DNA of 64,000 bases from Brugia malayi (taxonomy: Eukaryota; Nematoda; Chromadorea; Rhabditida; Onchocercidae): positions 6,069,221 to 6,133,220 of the forward strand of contig NW_025062479.1 of assembly GCF_000002995.4 (NCBI RefSeq), in the 5' to 3' direction. The translations under genes were made by a program, and so were the position numbers. Shown piece by piece: positions 14,501 through 28,322 of the stretch. Position 1 is the first letter of the stretch; every line of letters starts with the position of its first letter. Under the pieces are notes generated by a model. It was not told the DNA's origin and did no database searches. It saw nothing but the letters and a program-made list of their open reading frames with translations.

Positions 14501-17500
14501 TAAAATATACTCGCTGTCTTCAACTATTTTTGTAAAAATGTACAGTACCACTGAGTAATTTTTGCAGCCGGATAATTTGCTGACACCAATTAGTACGGAT
14601 GCCAGTGGTCAGAACAGCTGGTTAACAGCATGGTTGGCAAATAATGCTTTTACTGTGGCGCCTTTTAATTCTACCAATTTGTTGACAGGTCTTTTTTAAC
14701 AGCAGTTAAAGAACACAGGACAGAATTCACTTTACAATGGTTTATCGTGGATAATGTTTGATATTGCTTTAAGTGTTTCCAGTGATTTAGTTATAGATTT
14801 GAGTTGCACTTATTTCGAGAAAAATTAAAATGTAACTTATGATTACTTTGCTCAAATCACACCACTTCAAATAGAGTTTGGATGGTTATTGTTGAAATTT
14901 ATTTATTTATTTTTCTTCGGAATGTTTAGGCTTATTTTGTGGCTTGACAATCTTTAAATTCTAGTGACAAACAGTGCAGAAGTTATAAATGTACAAAAAG
15001 ATGGAGCAACAGCAATAAATATAGGTTTAAAAGTGGAGTCGAAGGAGGATGAACAAATTTCAAATAGCATTGATACCAACGCTGTTAAAAGTACCTCTCT
15101 TGCATCTCCAAGTAAAACACCAAATTCCACCTCTTCACAGGTACAGTTTTTCTTCTTATTGGTCCATGTTCTACCTGTACTAGATTTGTCATTTTTTTTA
15201 AAGAATACTCAAAATATCTGACGGTTATTCGTAGAGCAATCTTACACTTTCAGTACATCATATATAATATACTGAAAGACTTTCTTCTGCGATAATGAAA
15301 ATTTCGATATTTGTGCTTTGTATGGTAATGATGTTTAAATCGTCTGCAATAGACATTACGAATTAACACGACTACCATTTGTAAACATATATTTCATAAA
15401 AACATTTATTGTAAGAACAAATCTACAAATAATAAAAAAGTTAAGCAAGCAAAAAATGATTGGACGAGAAAATAAGAATTGAGGAATGGTGAACCAAGTA
15501 AAGAAATCAAAGTGGTAACAAAGAGATAATAGTTCACGAAGTAGATAAGAGAAATAAAATGCTAGTTCAAGGATGTTTATTGAGTTAGCGATTGCAACTA
15601 CTTTATTTTTACCAGTCTGTGATTGAAGTTTCTGACTGTAGTGAGTGCTATTGACAACATCAAGAGAAGAATGTTATATTTATGCGCTTAAAAGTATATT
15701 TTTTGCGAGGTACATGTTCGACTGCAATAATGTAGGCAGAAACAGAAATTCTATTAAATACAAATGTTGAGAAAGAAAGCAGGAAAGTATACAGTCCGTT
15801 GCATTGCTCTCTACATCTCCTTCATTTTGTTGAATTTGTTATTTTCCCTTAGTTTGTTGTTTCAGGTTTTCCGGTTTTTCGTTCCAATTCTTTATTTGGG
15901 TAGTCATTTCTTATCAAAGTTTCTAATGATTAATTTGTGTCTAATAACTCGAGCCTTATTGATTTTTAGTATTTTTCAAACATGCCTGCTTAATAATTCT
16001 GTTCCAAAAAGAAAACATAACAAAAATTAATAGAAGTTTAGCATAAATTAAATAAAACTGGATATTAAATACCATATTTAAAAGTTTAAATTACTTATGA
16101 AATTAATGAACTTAGTCAAGAGTACACAATGATCCTGGAAGTACTGTGTACTGTGTAGGTATTTGCATGCTTATGTTTGTTCTACAAAATTTTAGGAATA
16201 TAAGCGGTCGGTCAATGCGAGTTCACTGGATGATTTACTGGAAAGGAAAGGCTTAAGTGTTACTCGAAATCATCGAAATAAACGGAAAGCTAGCAATCCT
16301 CAGCAACTACTGGCTTCAACAGCATTTGTCGGTGCAGATGATGAAGATGATGAAGTGAAATCTCTACACTTTTTTTTTTTTAAACTGCTTTAATAGTAGA
16401 AAAACCGTTGAATAAAATCGTGAAACTAAATTCCATAATGTCTGTACATCTCAAACAAAGAGCAATCTTTTTGTTTGCTTCATTTTTTTTGTCTTTTATT
16501 TTTTGCAAATGAAGAATTAAAAGTCAAACAGTGTGAAGTTCTCTCGTTTCCCAAACTTGCATGCATGTATGTATTTATTTACTGGAAAACCAAGCTATAT
16601 TAGTAAAAATCAATTCTTTGAATTTATTCAATTTGGATAGATAAAATGGGTATTTTTGATCAAATGATAGCAATATATCTACAATGTAAATAATCTGTCT
16701 ATCAGCAAGGGATTTACAGGGATTTGCTGCACTACCACGAAAACAGAACATCATAGATACAAATACCAAAATAAACGATCGTGGTAAATCAGCCAACGGT
16801 GACCTTCCTCCTCAAACAACAACAGTGAGCAGAACAACCCCGAATGGTGTCACACTGGTTGATGCTTCTACTAGTCCTATTAAGAGATGTGACTGCACGG
16901 TAATATTTTACTTATCTTTGTGGTCTTATTTAATATCAGCCAATGATAGGTGCTTCAAAACGACTGCATTTTTCACTCCGATGATCTAATTCTTTTGTCG
17001 CCTTTATTATACTGTTACATGTTGAAATTTTCATACCCTACAATTAAACATGGATTTTTCGTTATCTATGGCATTGATGAATACGAAGTTTTATCTAATA
17101 TTTTATTAAATCTTGATATCTAATTTATCTGTCTGCCTATATATGAGATAGATAGATATTCACATATTTAGATGGATAAATAGATTCCCTTTATTATATA
17201 TTTACATCCAAACCTCTCCCAAAATAATTAAATTTTCACATCTTCCACTATATATATATATATAACTTTCTGCGTAACGTTTAGGTGATGAATGAACATT
17301 TACAGAAAATTAGTTAAGAATTCAGTGGTTAAGTATGTCACGTACCTCACTTTTTAAATTCACAGCGTTTGGCAATGTTAGGTTAGACATGTCATACCAA
17401 AAATGCACGACGAAATTTTTTGTTATGTTTATGTTGTAAATTTATATTTAACAAAAATATTTTTTTCGCTTGGAGGTACTAAAAATCAAATGTGGTGTAA

Positions 17501-17980
17501 CAGAAACGAGAAATCAGTCTCCTGAAACGAAAATTTTGAATTATGGAGGGAAAACTGACCACCTGGATATTCAGCTAACAGGACTGGACACAACACTGCG
17601 ACAATTTGAACATGAAAAAGAAGAACTCAGACATCAAATTGAAATATTTGAGGAGATTTTAATTGGTTACCAGGTAATCAAAATGCAAATAATGGATCAA
17701 TGCAGAGTTGGGTCCGGAAAACCACCGACTTTCTATAGTTGCTCTGGAGATGGGCATCAATGTCAGTTAATCAATGTCACTTTGACAGATTCCTTTATTC
17801 TATTCGATAAGTTCCAAATTGGAAATGTACACTTTTCTCAAATTTGATGTACAGAAATCAGCCCGCTATAGTGTGGAATTATTTCAGCAAAGCGCACTAG
17901 CAGCTTTGGCACTACTACAAAGTGGCGGTCCAGATGCAATCCCAGCGATCAAGAAATTGATGGAAAATTTGCTACAGTGA
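11545..17980 (+). CDS. C2H2 zinc-finger transcription factor, 5'-partial, nine exons
   Basis: Exons: 11545-11664, 13616-13816, 14047-14246, 14568-14688, 14965-15140, 16196-16354, 16720-16899, 17476-17673, 17888-17980. Phases agree at every join and give about 480 codons ending in TGA. The first exon carries a canonical finger (CSVCGKVF...RHRMQAH, C-x2-C-x12-H-x4-H). The second finger has 15 residues between its Cys and His pairs instead of 12. The third (CRCCNWAYPDKTSLHIH) lacks a normal last His. A Ser/Asn-rich, probably disordered linker follows, then a basic patch (RNHRNKRKA), an acidic patch, and a Glu-rich helix likely to form a coiled coil (FEHEKEELRHQIEIFEEIL). The C-terminus is short and Leu/Ala-rich. 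The visible 5' end starts mid-codon, so upstream exons are missing. Weak donors (14689, 16355) and a weak acceptor (17474) make some boundaries provisional. A DNA-binding regulator is inferred; I cannot name the orthologue. Confidence 0.75.
11771..11832. repeat. Imperfect inverted repeat in a zinc-finger gene intron
   Basis: CCCTTTAATTAAA on the left is matched by TTTAATTAAAGGG on the right, separated by about 25 bases that include a poly-T tract. It lies in the 2-kb first visible intron and could be the relic of a small inverted-repeat element. Confidence 0.6.
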
Positions 17981-20652
17981 ACAATGGACGAAACTAAAAG
18001 TGTCATCAACCAGTATTAGTGCATGTAAATTTTTTGTTTCTTGCAAATATTACTGATCAAATGACGTGACCTCATCGAAGTAAGCAAAGTCAAAAGAAAT
18101 GACTTGTTTTCCAAAATGTCTGGTTTTCTCTAAAAGACAAACGAGAGGTGGAATCGAAATTAATTGATTAAATTGTCATGGCTTTGCTTCGATAATGTTC
18201 TGTGTGATTTAGCAACACTATTGATTCGTTTTAATCACATTCGATTGCAGTGTTGTTATATGCATACGGAATGTTTTTTGATTTTCTAATTTAAGACCAG
18301 ATCTTGATAGTAACACTTCTATTCTACAGCCTGCCTTTGAAACATTTGACGATTTATGTCTTTATTGTTTAAAATTAGGACTCGTCAGGAAGATCAGCAC
18401 CATTCATCCTAAATTGTTCTGTCTTATTTATCTGAGCTTCGTTGGAACGACACATTTCATAACCAAAAAATAAATTTCGATCCATTATATTCAAGTTAAG
18501 TGTACTGAGATTTTCCCATCTCTTACCCACATTCGCAACAGCAACAAACAAAGAAATCATTATAAATTACCTGAAAAGTTCCGCATGATTTTTGTTACCA
18601 ATCTAAAATTTTATTGCTGGGAAGATCCACAAATCATACTCTGTTCATTCTTTTAACTTTTCTATATTAAGACATGTCGAAAATTCTCGTCCAGCGTAGT
18701 GCAATGAAAACTATCTACAAAGTAGTGCTCAGTAGTAATGATGAGGACACGATAAGACAAAGTAATAATTGTCATGTATATTATAAACCGTATGTGCTGA
18801 GAATGCAGAAATTTATTTCAATATGAATACTTGTCCTTGTGATTTTGACGAAAACCCTGCCTTCGTTTTGTCCTGAATTTAAAATTTGATGCTGTTTTGA
18901 TTTTGATATGTTTACATTCGTGCTAATAAGAAATGTTCAGGTTCATAAGTTATATTGCATTTTTAAGAATATTTTTTAACATTGCAAACTCATTTTCTTT
19001 TGTATAACTTTAAAGATATTAATTTCTACTTCTCCATAGCAAGTACATCTTGACACTTCATACTAGACCAAGGAGTAACATGTGTGTTCATATTGGTGAC
19101 TGATACCACTGCAAATTGAGTTACAAATAAATTGGCGACAGAGACTAGAACTCGACAACATCAATAACCACAACTACATTATTAAGAGTTGGGATAATGC
19201 TACTGTAATCACTGTTGTTTCAAGGAAGAAAAAGTATGACAGAAGACAAGCTTCGATGAAGCTTGTCTTCTGTCATACTATACAAGTACTAAAGGAGGGA
19301 CAGAGCAGCATTTTTGTTGACTTAGTAAAGAGAATGTTTAAGAAAAGCTACTGTCAGCAACTCCACCGGAATGAGAGGATACCATTCTGTAAAACCCAGC
19401 ACTCCTGTCGACGCGATGCAGCTGTAACAGATATTGCGAGAATTGTCAGCGACGACAAATCAAAGAAAAACAAAAACTGCAGTGATGAGGTGATGGGAAG
19501 ATATATGACTTAACTTCTGAAAGTGTACACGAAAACAACTCTCTTCTACAGTTAAGCGCGATTGTCAATGCTGGTAAAGATACAAATATTTAAGATAGAG
19601 AATGTTTCTATTGAGCATTCCCCTCAAATCTCACTTCATTTTTAAATGATTAACCAAACGATTTCTTCCCAAAAAATTTGTTCATTTAAAACTTGAATGT
19701 CTATAACATCCGACCTCGTAAAATGGATGTCTTTATACTCTAAAGGATTCGAAATATGGAGAAGAAATAGGAATAAAAGATTCTGTATATAGGAAAAGTA
19801 TAAGTCAAAGCAAGTCAATAATTCAACAATGTTGAAGCTAACACCTAGAAAAGAAAGTAGTCGCCGTTGTTTCCACTGGAAAAGGACATGACTGTACAGC
19901 ATAACAATCAGACCCTATATACCATTCAAATATTAATTCTGTCAGACTATATGACTTGTTCCATTTGCTCCCAGTAATGTCTACAGTGAAAATTTCCAGA
20001 GATCTCCCATTCAGAATTATAATTTCCCGAACCGGATTTTATATTTCCTCGACAACAATGAAAAAATAAAATAAAATGAAACGCTTGCTCATGTCTGAAC
20101 ACAATAAGTATTCAAATATTCAGTATAAAAAAAGATGCAATAGAAACTCGTCTACTGTGGAAAAAATAAAACCATACGTCCTGTTACTATAACCCACAGA
20201 AATATTAATTTCACAATAAATACACATGCGCTTGCTTGAATTGTTACTAGCTTATGTTTCATAAGTTATACTTCCACTTAATAAACTGAACAGAAACCTT
20301 CGGAATACGATGGTAGAAATTTCGATAAAATATTGATATTCGAAAACTGTAATGAATATAGAATTGATTTAGAACTCACCACTCAAAATTATTGCAAAGA
20401 CTGAAGATTATACCATCGTCCACGCTTCAGTGTATTCAAAAATTTGAGATATCGCCTGTAGCAAAGTGCTATCCCATATAACATTTACTCTCAGCATTTA
20501 AAAAAATTTATTTTCCATTAGTGGTGACACTTATTACCTTAGTTATCTGGATCAACGTAATGAATAAATAAAGTTATACATCCCAATCAGGAACAATAAT
20601 AAAAACTTTAGGATGCAATGAACATCAGACTTGATTCCGTTATTTTTGAATC
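17981..20652. other. Spacer between convergent zinc-finger and choline kinase genes
   Basis: The two genes end tail to tail. AATAAA-like hexamers occur downstream of the zinc-finger stop, for example near 18468. Short open frames on both strands (18375-18560 minus, 19256-19513 plus, 19642-19902 minus) lack splice context or recognisable motifs. The notable object is the perfect hairpin at 19233-19279. Confidence 0.6.
19233..19279. repeat. Perfect 22-bp inverted repeat with 3-nt loop
   Basis: The left arm at 19233-19254 and right arm at 19258-19279 are exact reverse complements, separated by GAT at 19255-19257. Both arms contain AGAAGACAAGCTTC or its complement. There are no mismatches across 22 bp, in a region otherwise free of repeats. 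Confidence 0.95.
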
Positions 20653-23434
20653 TCAGTTTGAATCTTCTAGAAGCTGTTGAAGCAAATGCTTATTTTTATA
20701 ATACAAACCTAGCCGATCGCGCCCATACTCCTGAAATCCTCTGGATGAAATCTGAAGATAAATACGAAGATAATAACACAAGCTTAGTTCTATTTCGCTA
20801 AAAACTAGTGAAATTTCATATGTATAATTAAATATGAAAAACGTACAGCGAATCCAAAATCAACAGGAGACACTTCAACTTGCAGCAAACCCCAAACGCC
20901 CCAAAAAAAGTGAGACACCGGAATAAATGGTCTCGTTTCCTGCAAAAGTACTGATTAAATGGCATGTATCAAGATGATGGATTAATATCCACAAATTTTA
21001 AATTTTGTGAAGACTAAAAGTTCTAAGAAGCTTCAAGTAAAATTTGTAGAAAACACTTACTGCTAAAATTGTCCACTGTTTATCTGACAGTATAAAAGCT
21101 TGAAACTTAATCTCGGCAAAACCGTTAGCAGTTACGACAGTGAAATAACCTCAATCATAGCTCTTGCTTTTTTATCGCACTCGGCCATCGAAGAGAATGG
21201 CTCAAGTTCATTCAAATAGGAAACAAAAAAATCATATTGCAATTCATCGCTTGGAAACTGGTATTCATCTATCTCGTAAAAAGGAGCTTTGTCAACATCA
21301 TAGTTGATTGAATATTCCACGAAATGATTTGCGAAATCGAATCCTCTGGAAGATGAGATGAAAAATCATATCATATCATGCATTGATTAATAACATCAAA
21401 AAAATGATTGCCGAAAGTGTTTTATTCTGTTAGGTCGTCGCATTACCAAAAAACTTAACAGAAGACCGGTTATAAAATTGTAAGCTTCTTTAATACAAAT
21501 AATAAATCTATAGGACTGCATACAAACAACGTATCCATTAGCTAATTCAATGAATGAATAATAATAATACACCTATGAATATGATCATGGCATGGTGAGT
21601 GTAGGAGTGCTTATTAACCAGATTCACAACCCAAATAGCTACTGCAGATATAAATGTGAAATACAATCTTAAACCTAATCTTTCACTAATCTATATTTCG
21701 AATATAAAAGTACAAATTTAACAGTCGAATAAAGAAAAAATCATAGCTTTCAGTAGGGCAAGAATCTGCCCAGCAAAAAGCAAATACTACTGCAGAAAAT
21801 TTCGCATTAAAGTAATCAACTAATAACATTAAGAACTATCATGTTGCACTGGTTAATGCTTATCTATTAGGAATCTATTAACTATTAGGAAGTGAATACA
21901 CATATCAATTAAAACCTAGCGCACCGGTGATTGTAACTTGCGTATTCAAAATCAATAATCACAAGACGTGATGCGTTTGTTGCCGACGGAGAATCCCGCT
22001 GCGTAATCGATGGAGTAATAATATTACCAGAACTTGATCGTGGAAGTAATATATTACCTATAAAAGTTTGTTCTACTCAAGTTTGCTAATCAAAACTTTT
22101 AATTCTTTTGGGAATTTAGGGTTTAATAAACCTTTCATCTTTAACAGTTCAAGTTAGTTAACTCACAAATAAAATCTTCTAACGAACGAATAAACGTGTT
22201 TGTTTCGGTAGGGATATCTCAGGGTTATATATTTAGTGATATACAATAAAGTATAACTCATACAGTCACGGTTCTACAAAAAACTGATATTACCTTCCTG
22301 AAGATCATTATGGCAAAATGTGACGATGCTTTTACTTTTGCTGACGCATTTCCTGCAAGCTGAATTCATGTTCAACAGCCATTTCTAAATGCCTTGAATC
22401 GTTATGATCATTCGAACACAAATTCCTCTGATTACTCACATATATATATATATGAGTAGTTAATAAAGCATACCAAAAAAATTTTACTTCAGAAAGTCAA
22501 GCTCGTTAGCAATATCTTCACAAGTGATGATTTGAGGAGCAGAATCTGAATAACAGCTAGGAATCACAAATTCTCGTGCACCACTTGGTGTCTGCATAAG
22601 CTGTTTCAGCCATCTAAACATTATATTCTTAAATTACTGTATCAGTCAAGAGAGTATTTAAAAAAAAAAGAAATCGTGCCCACTTAGGGAAAAAATCAAA
22701 ATGGCATTTTACCTGCTCAGTGCGCCGCACAAGTAATCAGGTTCTTTCCAAATCGGCACTTCCAGCTGATGCACTCGAACCAGTCGCTGTGCTATTTTAC
22801 AGGACATTTCCGGAAGGGCAAGCTCTTTCCATGAAAGTGGTCGAGACTAAAACATCAAAAAAGAGCACGTGCAAGCTCAAGCAGGAAAATGACACTATTC
22901 ACTATTAACTATCAACGATCAAAATTTTTTGAGTATTTTTGAGTAAACTATTAACAATCAAAATTTAAATACCGGAATATACTCTTCCAGCCGCCCACCG
23001 CTAAATACTCCGTACAGTTTCGGACCGAGGTGGCGTTCTGATAATAAAGTGAAGATAACCGATTCCGATACAAGGTGACTTTCGGTTTCTGGATTAAAAT
23101 AAATTCGCAAAAGTACTTTGTCCGGTTCGTTTGTGAGTGGTGGACATGCGCCCGGAAGGCGACACAAAAACAGCATATTACTCATACCACCTCTGAAATG
23201 TCGTTTAATAATACCAAGATTTCTTTACATTTAATAAGTTAGTTTCTAGCCAAATAAACGGAAAAGTTCAGATCATAAGAATTACTTCAATCGTTCCAAT
23301 TGAAGTTCTCCAATTCCAACAACCTTCCAAGCGCCACCAAGAAATCGAGCACAAAACATATGCGCGCGTTCCTTTAATTCAAATATAGTATTTGCGTCTG
23401 TGTCCGGTTCTAATTCAGATAGAATCTGCTTCAT
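20653..23434 (-). CDS. Choline/ethanolamine kinase, nine exons
   Basis: Minus-strand exons, 5' to 3': 23434-23286, 23192-22973, 22846-22713, 22613-22488, 22352-22294, 22057-21925, 21345-21150, 20939-20847, 20730-20653. Together they encode about 395 residues with consistent phases. The family phosphorylates choline (or ethanolamine) with ATP, the first step of the Kennedy pathway to phosphatidylcholine, in the cytosol. Visible signatures, in order, are GGMSNMLF (ATP-loop region), the Brenner phosphotransferase motif FCHNDLQEGNI split across an intron, and the choline-kinase motif IDFEYASYNHRGFDFANHF, which carries the Mg-binding residues. SHFFWGVWGLLQ near the C-terminus is also typical. The start is set at the first ATG of the 5'-most exon, four bases after a TTTTTAG acceptor, which fits a spliced-leader site. 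An extra upstream coding exon is not excluded. Family identity is firm; choline versus ethanolamine preference cannot be read here. Confidence 0.93.
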
Positions 23435-23441
23435 ACCTCTA
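23435..23441 (-). promoter_or_regulatory. Probable trans-splice acceptor for choline kinase
   Basis: On the minus strand a T-rich run ends in TAG at 23441-23439, four bases before the chosen ATG. I recognise no upstream coding exon in compatible phase, so addition of a spliced leader is the simplest reading. An ordinary cis intron remains possible. Confidence 0.4.
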
Positions 23442-25656
23442 AAAACCAAATGGAAAAAAATGTCAAGAATAATGCACATACAGTATAGAAAGTAGTTCCC
23501 AATAATATTGAAATTCTATTCAGAGTAGCAATCTACCCTCAGAATTTTTAACATAAAAAGATAACCTGAAACTATTTTCTGCTGCACTACACATCATCAC
23601 AGTGAAGAAAATGCTGAACTGCACTTTCCTATCTAAAAAAAAGTTGTGAAACCCGGAAAGCACTTTTGAAAATAACATTATTTTTACAAAATAAAGTGAA
23701 GCACTCATTACTATTATTGCAAATATCTCTTCATTACCATTACGAAATATTTCTAATTCTGCAAACACCAAATATCTAGTATCTAAACAAAAAGAGCTTC
23801 CATAAAAAATTTAGACATAATAAAGAAAAAGATTTCAATAAAACCTACTTGTTCACCTACATACATGTTGCAAGTTGTACTTCTTCTTCATTGATCACAA
23901 TACATCAAAAGCACAACTTACAATATCTGCATGTAAGATAAACGAATAAGTTTTAGCGAAATTCATACCTACTTCTTTTAAGGTCCGTAAACCGCGGAAG
24001 GGAATCATTCAGTAATACAAAAAAACTAGAATTAAAAAAATACACTATGTTAGGAAAGGTTGGCGGTCTATATCTGCCCCAAATTTGGTTCAGATCTAAA
24101 TGAAAACCTGCGATCGTTATCAACATCACGATCCAGATAAATTTGGAATCAATTTCAATGCATGATATGAGTATTACTAGGAATATAGTGGGACTAAATT
24201 GAGATGGGCAAGGAAGAATTTACTGATGATCCGACTTTAACAGAATCAATCATTATTGCACCAGTACAACTGATGCTATGTATGCAGCCTAACTGATTTT
24301 TTAATATGCTGTTAGATGTTAAATATTTGTCATTACTGATTTCTCTCTTTCCATTGTGTTTTTTAACAGAAAAAAGAATGTCAGTTTGTAGATTTTTTGT
24401 AGATACTGTAATGAACTTTTTTTTTTAACATTTCACAGAAATCCATTGGATTTGGAAAACTCAATTTTTACTGACCGCTTTACAGGACTCCACAATGAGC
24501 TTAAATTGATAAAGCAATAAATCTCACTAAAATGAATTTCAAAAAGCGGCGTTTTAAAGACCCAGTAAAGAAGGTCGATCTGGAAACCGATTAAAATATT
24601 AGTATAAAGGTTAAATTCATCTTCATAAATCTCGAGTGTCAATTAAATTAGCTGTAAATACATCCTGGCAACACAAAGTTTTCAATAATTGAAAATTTGT
24701 TAAGAAAGTGGCAAAACTACTCGCTGCATGTCTGTCTCTTCGACTCTATCTACTTCCTTTTGTCTTTCTCTCTAAACTACTTAACAATTCCTAAGTCATA
24801 TGACCCCTGTTATCACATTTCAAAACCTCTCTTCAGGTTCTGGCATAATGTGTTTCCATAAGATGTACCTGCTGAAATCATGTAGTGTGAACAAACGACG
24901 TCACAACGAAATAAAGAAATTGGTAAAAAAAGTGAAGTTTCCAATTAAACCTAACAAAGCACCACAGCTAGTTTTTTCAGCTGATTTTTAGTGCTGGACG
25001 ATGCGATAGTTTTGAGCCAGGAACTGCAACCGGCAAGGAAAAGTAGAGGGAATTATGGATATCAACAACTGCGAAGATCTGGTCTCGCTATCTAACTCAT
25101 CCAAGAGTACCATCCAGTCAAAAACATATACACCCTTCACATCATCCACTTAGCACTCACCCAAAGCAAATATTGATTGCGATGTACGTGCTATCATAAT
25201 TGCACACAATTCCTGCCAAGTTAATTCAGTCCACGACGCTCACCAGCCACTCAATTAATAAATAAAAAGATTTGTAGCTTTTGTATGAATTTAGAAGCAA
25301 ATCAGCGTTGTTGGAATATGCTACGACAAACCTAAGTTTATTTGAACAAACGTATTATATGATGCAATTTTTCATACAGAAATGAAAAAGACGTGGTTAT
25401 GGGGAGAAATGATACGATGAAGTGATTACAACTAGTGGCATCGCGGCTGAATTATTCTGAAGAATTTACCGTAGGCATAAGATGCTCGTCTACTAGTATT
25501 CAAAAAGAAGCGTAGGCGCTGGATGCACACATGCTGGTAATCAATCAATTTATCAGATACAACACAAAAATATAACAATTAATTCTTAGGCTTCTAACAA
25601 AATGTTATTTGCTGAATGTCAATTTTGGAATATAAAATCACAAGGCGCTCACCGTA

Positions 25657-25734
25657 ACCTCAAGTTTTACTCCAATCCTCTCACTTGCCAATCTCCTTGA
25701 TGGGGAAAGTGCCGGGGATGCCATTTTCATTGCG
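25657..25734 (-). CDS. Orphan first-exon candidate
   Basis: Read on the minus strand, an ATG-led open segment (MKMASPALSPSRRLASERIG and a few more residues) has an in-frame stop just upstream and ends exactly at a GTGAGC donor near 25656. Codon content looks natural, but I cannot join it to a following exon: its phase does not fit the choline kinase 5' exon. It may be an alternative first exon using an unseen intermediate exon, or chance. Confidence 0.3.
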
Positions 25735-27127
25735 ACCCGTTATGGTCGATGTATTGAGCACGGAGCTGATTGCTGAAGCGACTGTCCAGTGATGGATTGG
25801 GAGATGTGTTGTAATTGTTGGGGTTGTGGACTCAAACTATATCCTGGAAGAAGGGAGGAGAGGGCGGAATGCTTCTATGTTGTACTCCGCATTGAACTGC
25901 CAGCTTTTCATCTGCTGAGTTAATCACAAACACATTTTGTTATTTACGATCCTTTCCCAACAAATATATGAAACCGAAGCAGGGGAGTCAAAAAGTCTTC
26001 GAATATTATTTTCTTTTGCATTTTTACTGATATCCTGATATGTTCTGCTCGGTAATCACGTCCTTTTAATAAAAGTGTCGGAAGACAACTGAAAAGTCGG
26101 AAAAAAAGTAGAAGAGGAAATGTTATAACAGTAAAAACATATGCACTCTTACGTGTTTTTACATTAGCAAAATGCCAACGTAGGAAAAGCAAGCAGTAGC
26201 TGGTACAAAATTTTGCCATCGTGTATAATGCATAATCACTTATACTGCAAAAAGGGTTATTCTCAGTTTAGTCGTGATTTGCACAGTTTGAATGAGTTTA
26301 TATCCAAAAAATATACTGGTTTAGGGAAAACAATGCAGTGTTTGAAGGTAAATTTCATATGCTGTCGTAATAAACTAATTTATGTTATTAGGTATAAATC
26401 CGTGTTTTCATGCTACTGACTCAATGAAATGGAATAGTCAGGACCGTTGGTTGACCATCTTGTTTAGAGTCCTGACTTCCAGGATTATTTATTATTATAG
26501 TGTTTCTAAGCTGATAATTGGGAGTTAAATAGTCGCCGTTGACATGTGGAACTCTGGAATGGGACATTTGATTTGGGTTTTCGGGAATTCATGGTTGAAG
26601 TTGGTTCCAGTCTATAAGATGAAAACTGATCCAAAGACCTTATTGTATGTTTTAGTATATTGCAGTATAGGCGCGGAGATAATGAAAAGTTTGTATTGCG
26701 TCCATGGGCTTTCCCCCAAGCAAAAAAGCTATCTATGAAAAGGTGGGTCTATACAAGTGAAGTAAGTACATAGTGTGACTCCTCTGATTATCTCACTTCC
26801 GTTTCTTTCGTTAACCTTACATCCGCATGTATATTATCTATAAAACATTGCAGTGATCTTTGCAATAAATGCAATATTATGCATTATTTATCGTTGTTTA
26901 GAAGGTATACACTGGGTTGTGAGGTATGGTCACTTATATTCATTTTTTTTATGTGTTCTTATATTTTTTTCTTTTTTTCAGAAAACATAGGAGCCATTGG
27001 TTGTCGAGTGAAAATTATTGCATGGGGAATAATCTGAGAGGAGGTTGGTCTCATTTTTGACTAGATTTCGTTGTTTTCTGAATTTTCTCAAATTAACTGT
27101 CTGATTTTCTGAAACGATCTAACACAC

Positions 27128-27162
27128 ACATATATTTATATATATATATATATATATATATA
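27128..27162. repeat. CA/TA dinucleotide microsatellite
   Basis: A short CA run grades into about 25 bp of alternating T and A in non-coding DNA. Confidence 0.9.
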
Positions 27163-28056
27163 CATGACTTGAGGCAGTTTAAAGACTGAATTAAAGTAGT
27201 AACTTTTTTATGCGTAGAGAGATTCATGAATAGACTCTTCCTATTTCTAAACATTTTCTGTTTTTCTAAGAACACTTTTTTCCAATTTTTTTTTTTCACT
27301 TGGAGCTATTTTGGAAAATAATGAGCTGCTTCATGATATCACTGTTGAAAAGCTATTTTTTCCGATAGTTACTTTATGCATGCATCAGTAATCTGTTACA
27401 TATATGGGCGAAGGCCAGTTACACCAGTAGAAACCGTAAGAATTTTATACAAGTTTAACAACTGTTTTTAACCACATATTTTATTTATTTATTTTTTTCA
27501 AGAATATATAAAATTGAAATTTAGACCCATTTAGACCCAATCGTATTAAGCCATTTTTTGTTGCATTTCTAATGTGTTTATTAATTATGCAGGTACAAGG
27601 AGTTCTTCAAATATTTTTTTACCACAATATGTTGAGGAAAATAAGATAATTTCATCCTTATTGTCATTTTTATAAGCTAGAAGTTGAAGCAAATTTTCAC
27701 TGTCGTATTTCTTTCTGAATTTCCCGATTCTTTTTTTCCAAATGGCCGGGTTTAAGACTAAAGTTACTAATTGTTACTAATTGAAAGATAGTTATCAAAG
27801 TTGTTAAAAACGTTGCAGTTATAATAGCGAAGTTGGGTGGAAATGGAAGCGAGATTTTCCATTGGTTTGCTTAGTTTCTTTTCTGTCTTGGCAAGAAAAC
27901 TTATATTCTTAATACTCATACTTTGATGCACTCGAGTCACTACTAACTTTGGTGATGATAAGTAGAGACGTAGATTTTTGTGTCTATCGGTTTTTCAAAA
28001 AAAAAAAAACTAAATATATCGTTTTTGAAATTTTATCTAATAACTGCAACTCTTAC

Positions 28057-28322
28057 AATAATCTTTCCCGACTTTCACGAGGATCTATTTTGTAGAAAGA
28101 ATTTTCAGTGCTTATAGCGCAAATTGGGATACTAACAGCGATTGCAAGACTTTTCGTTGTAGATGTGGCATTTAATGTTGTAAAATTAGTTGGTCGTAGA
28201 CCCGAGTCGTATTGTTTGTGAAAGTAATGGAGATCCTTCTTACAGACGTCTACTGAAGTTTTAAGCCTTTCTCTCACTGTACAATCCATTATTTCCGTAT
28301 TCCCTTTATGGTTTTCCTTCAA
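28057..28322 (-). CDS. Orphan exon candidate of unknown function
   Basis: On the minus strand an open segment of about 88 codons starts at ATG 28322, with an ATACAG acceptor-like site just upstream, and ends at a GTAAGA donor (28056-28051). The peptide is Lys/Thr-rich near its start (TVRERLKTSVDVCKKDLHYF), with a hydrophobic Ile/Ala stretch later. I recognise no domain and found no partner exon. Confidence 0.25.

Noticed and set aside
22720..22908. Plus-strand open frame of 62 codons
   Set aside because: It is antisense to the choline kinase exon at 22846-22713, whose minus-strand reading shows clear family motifs.
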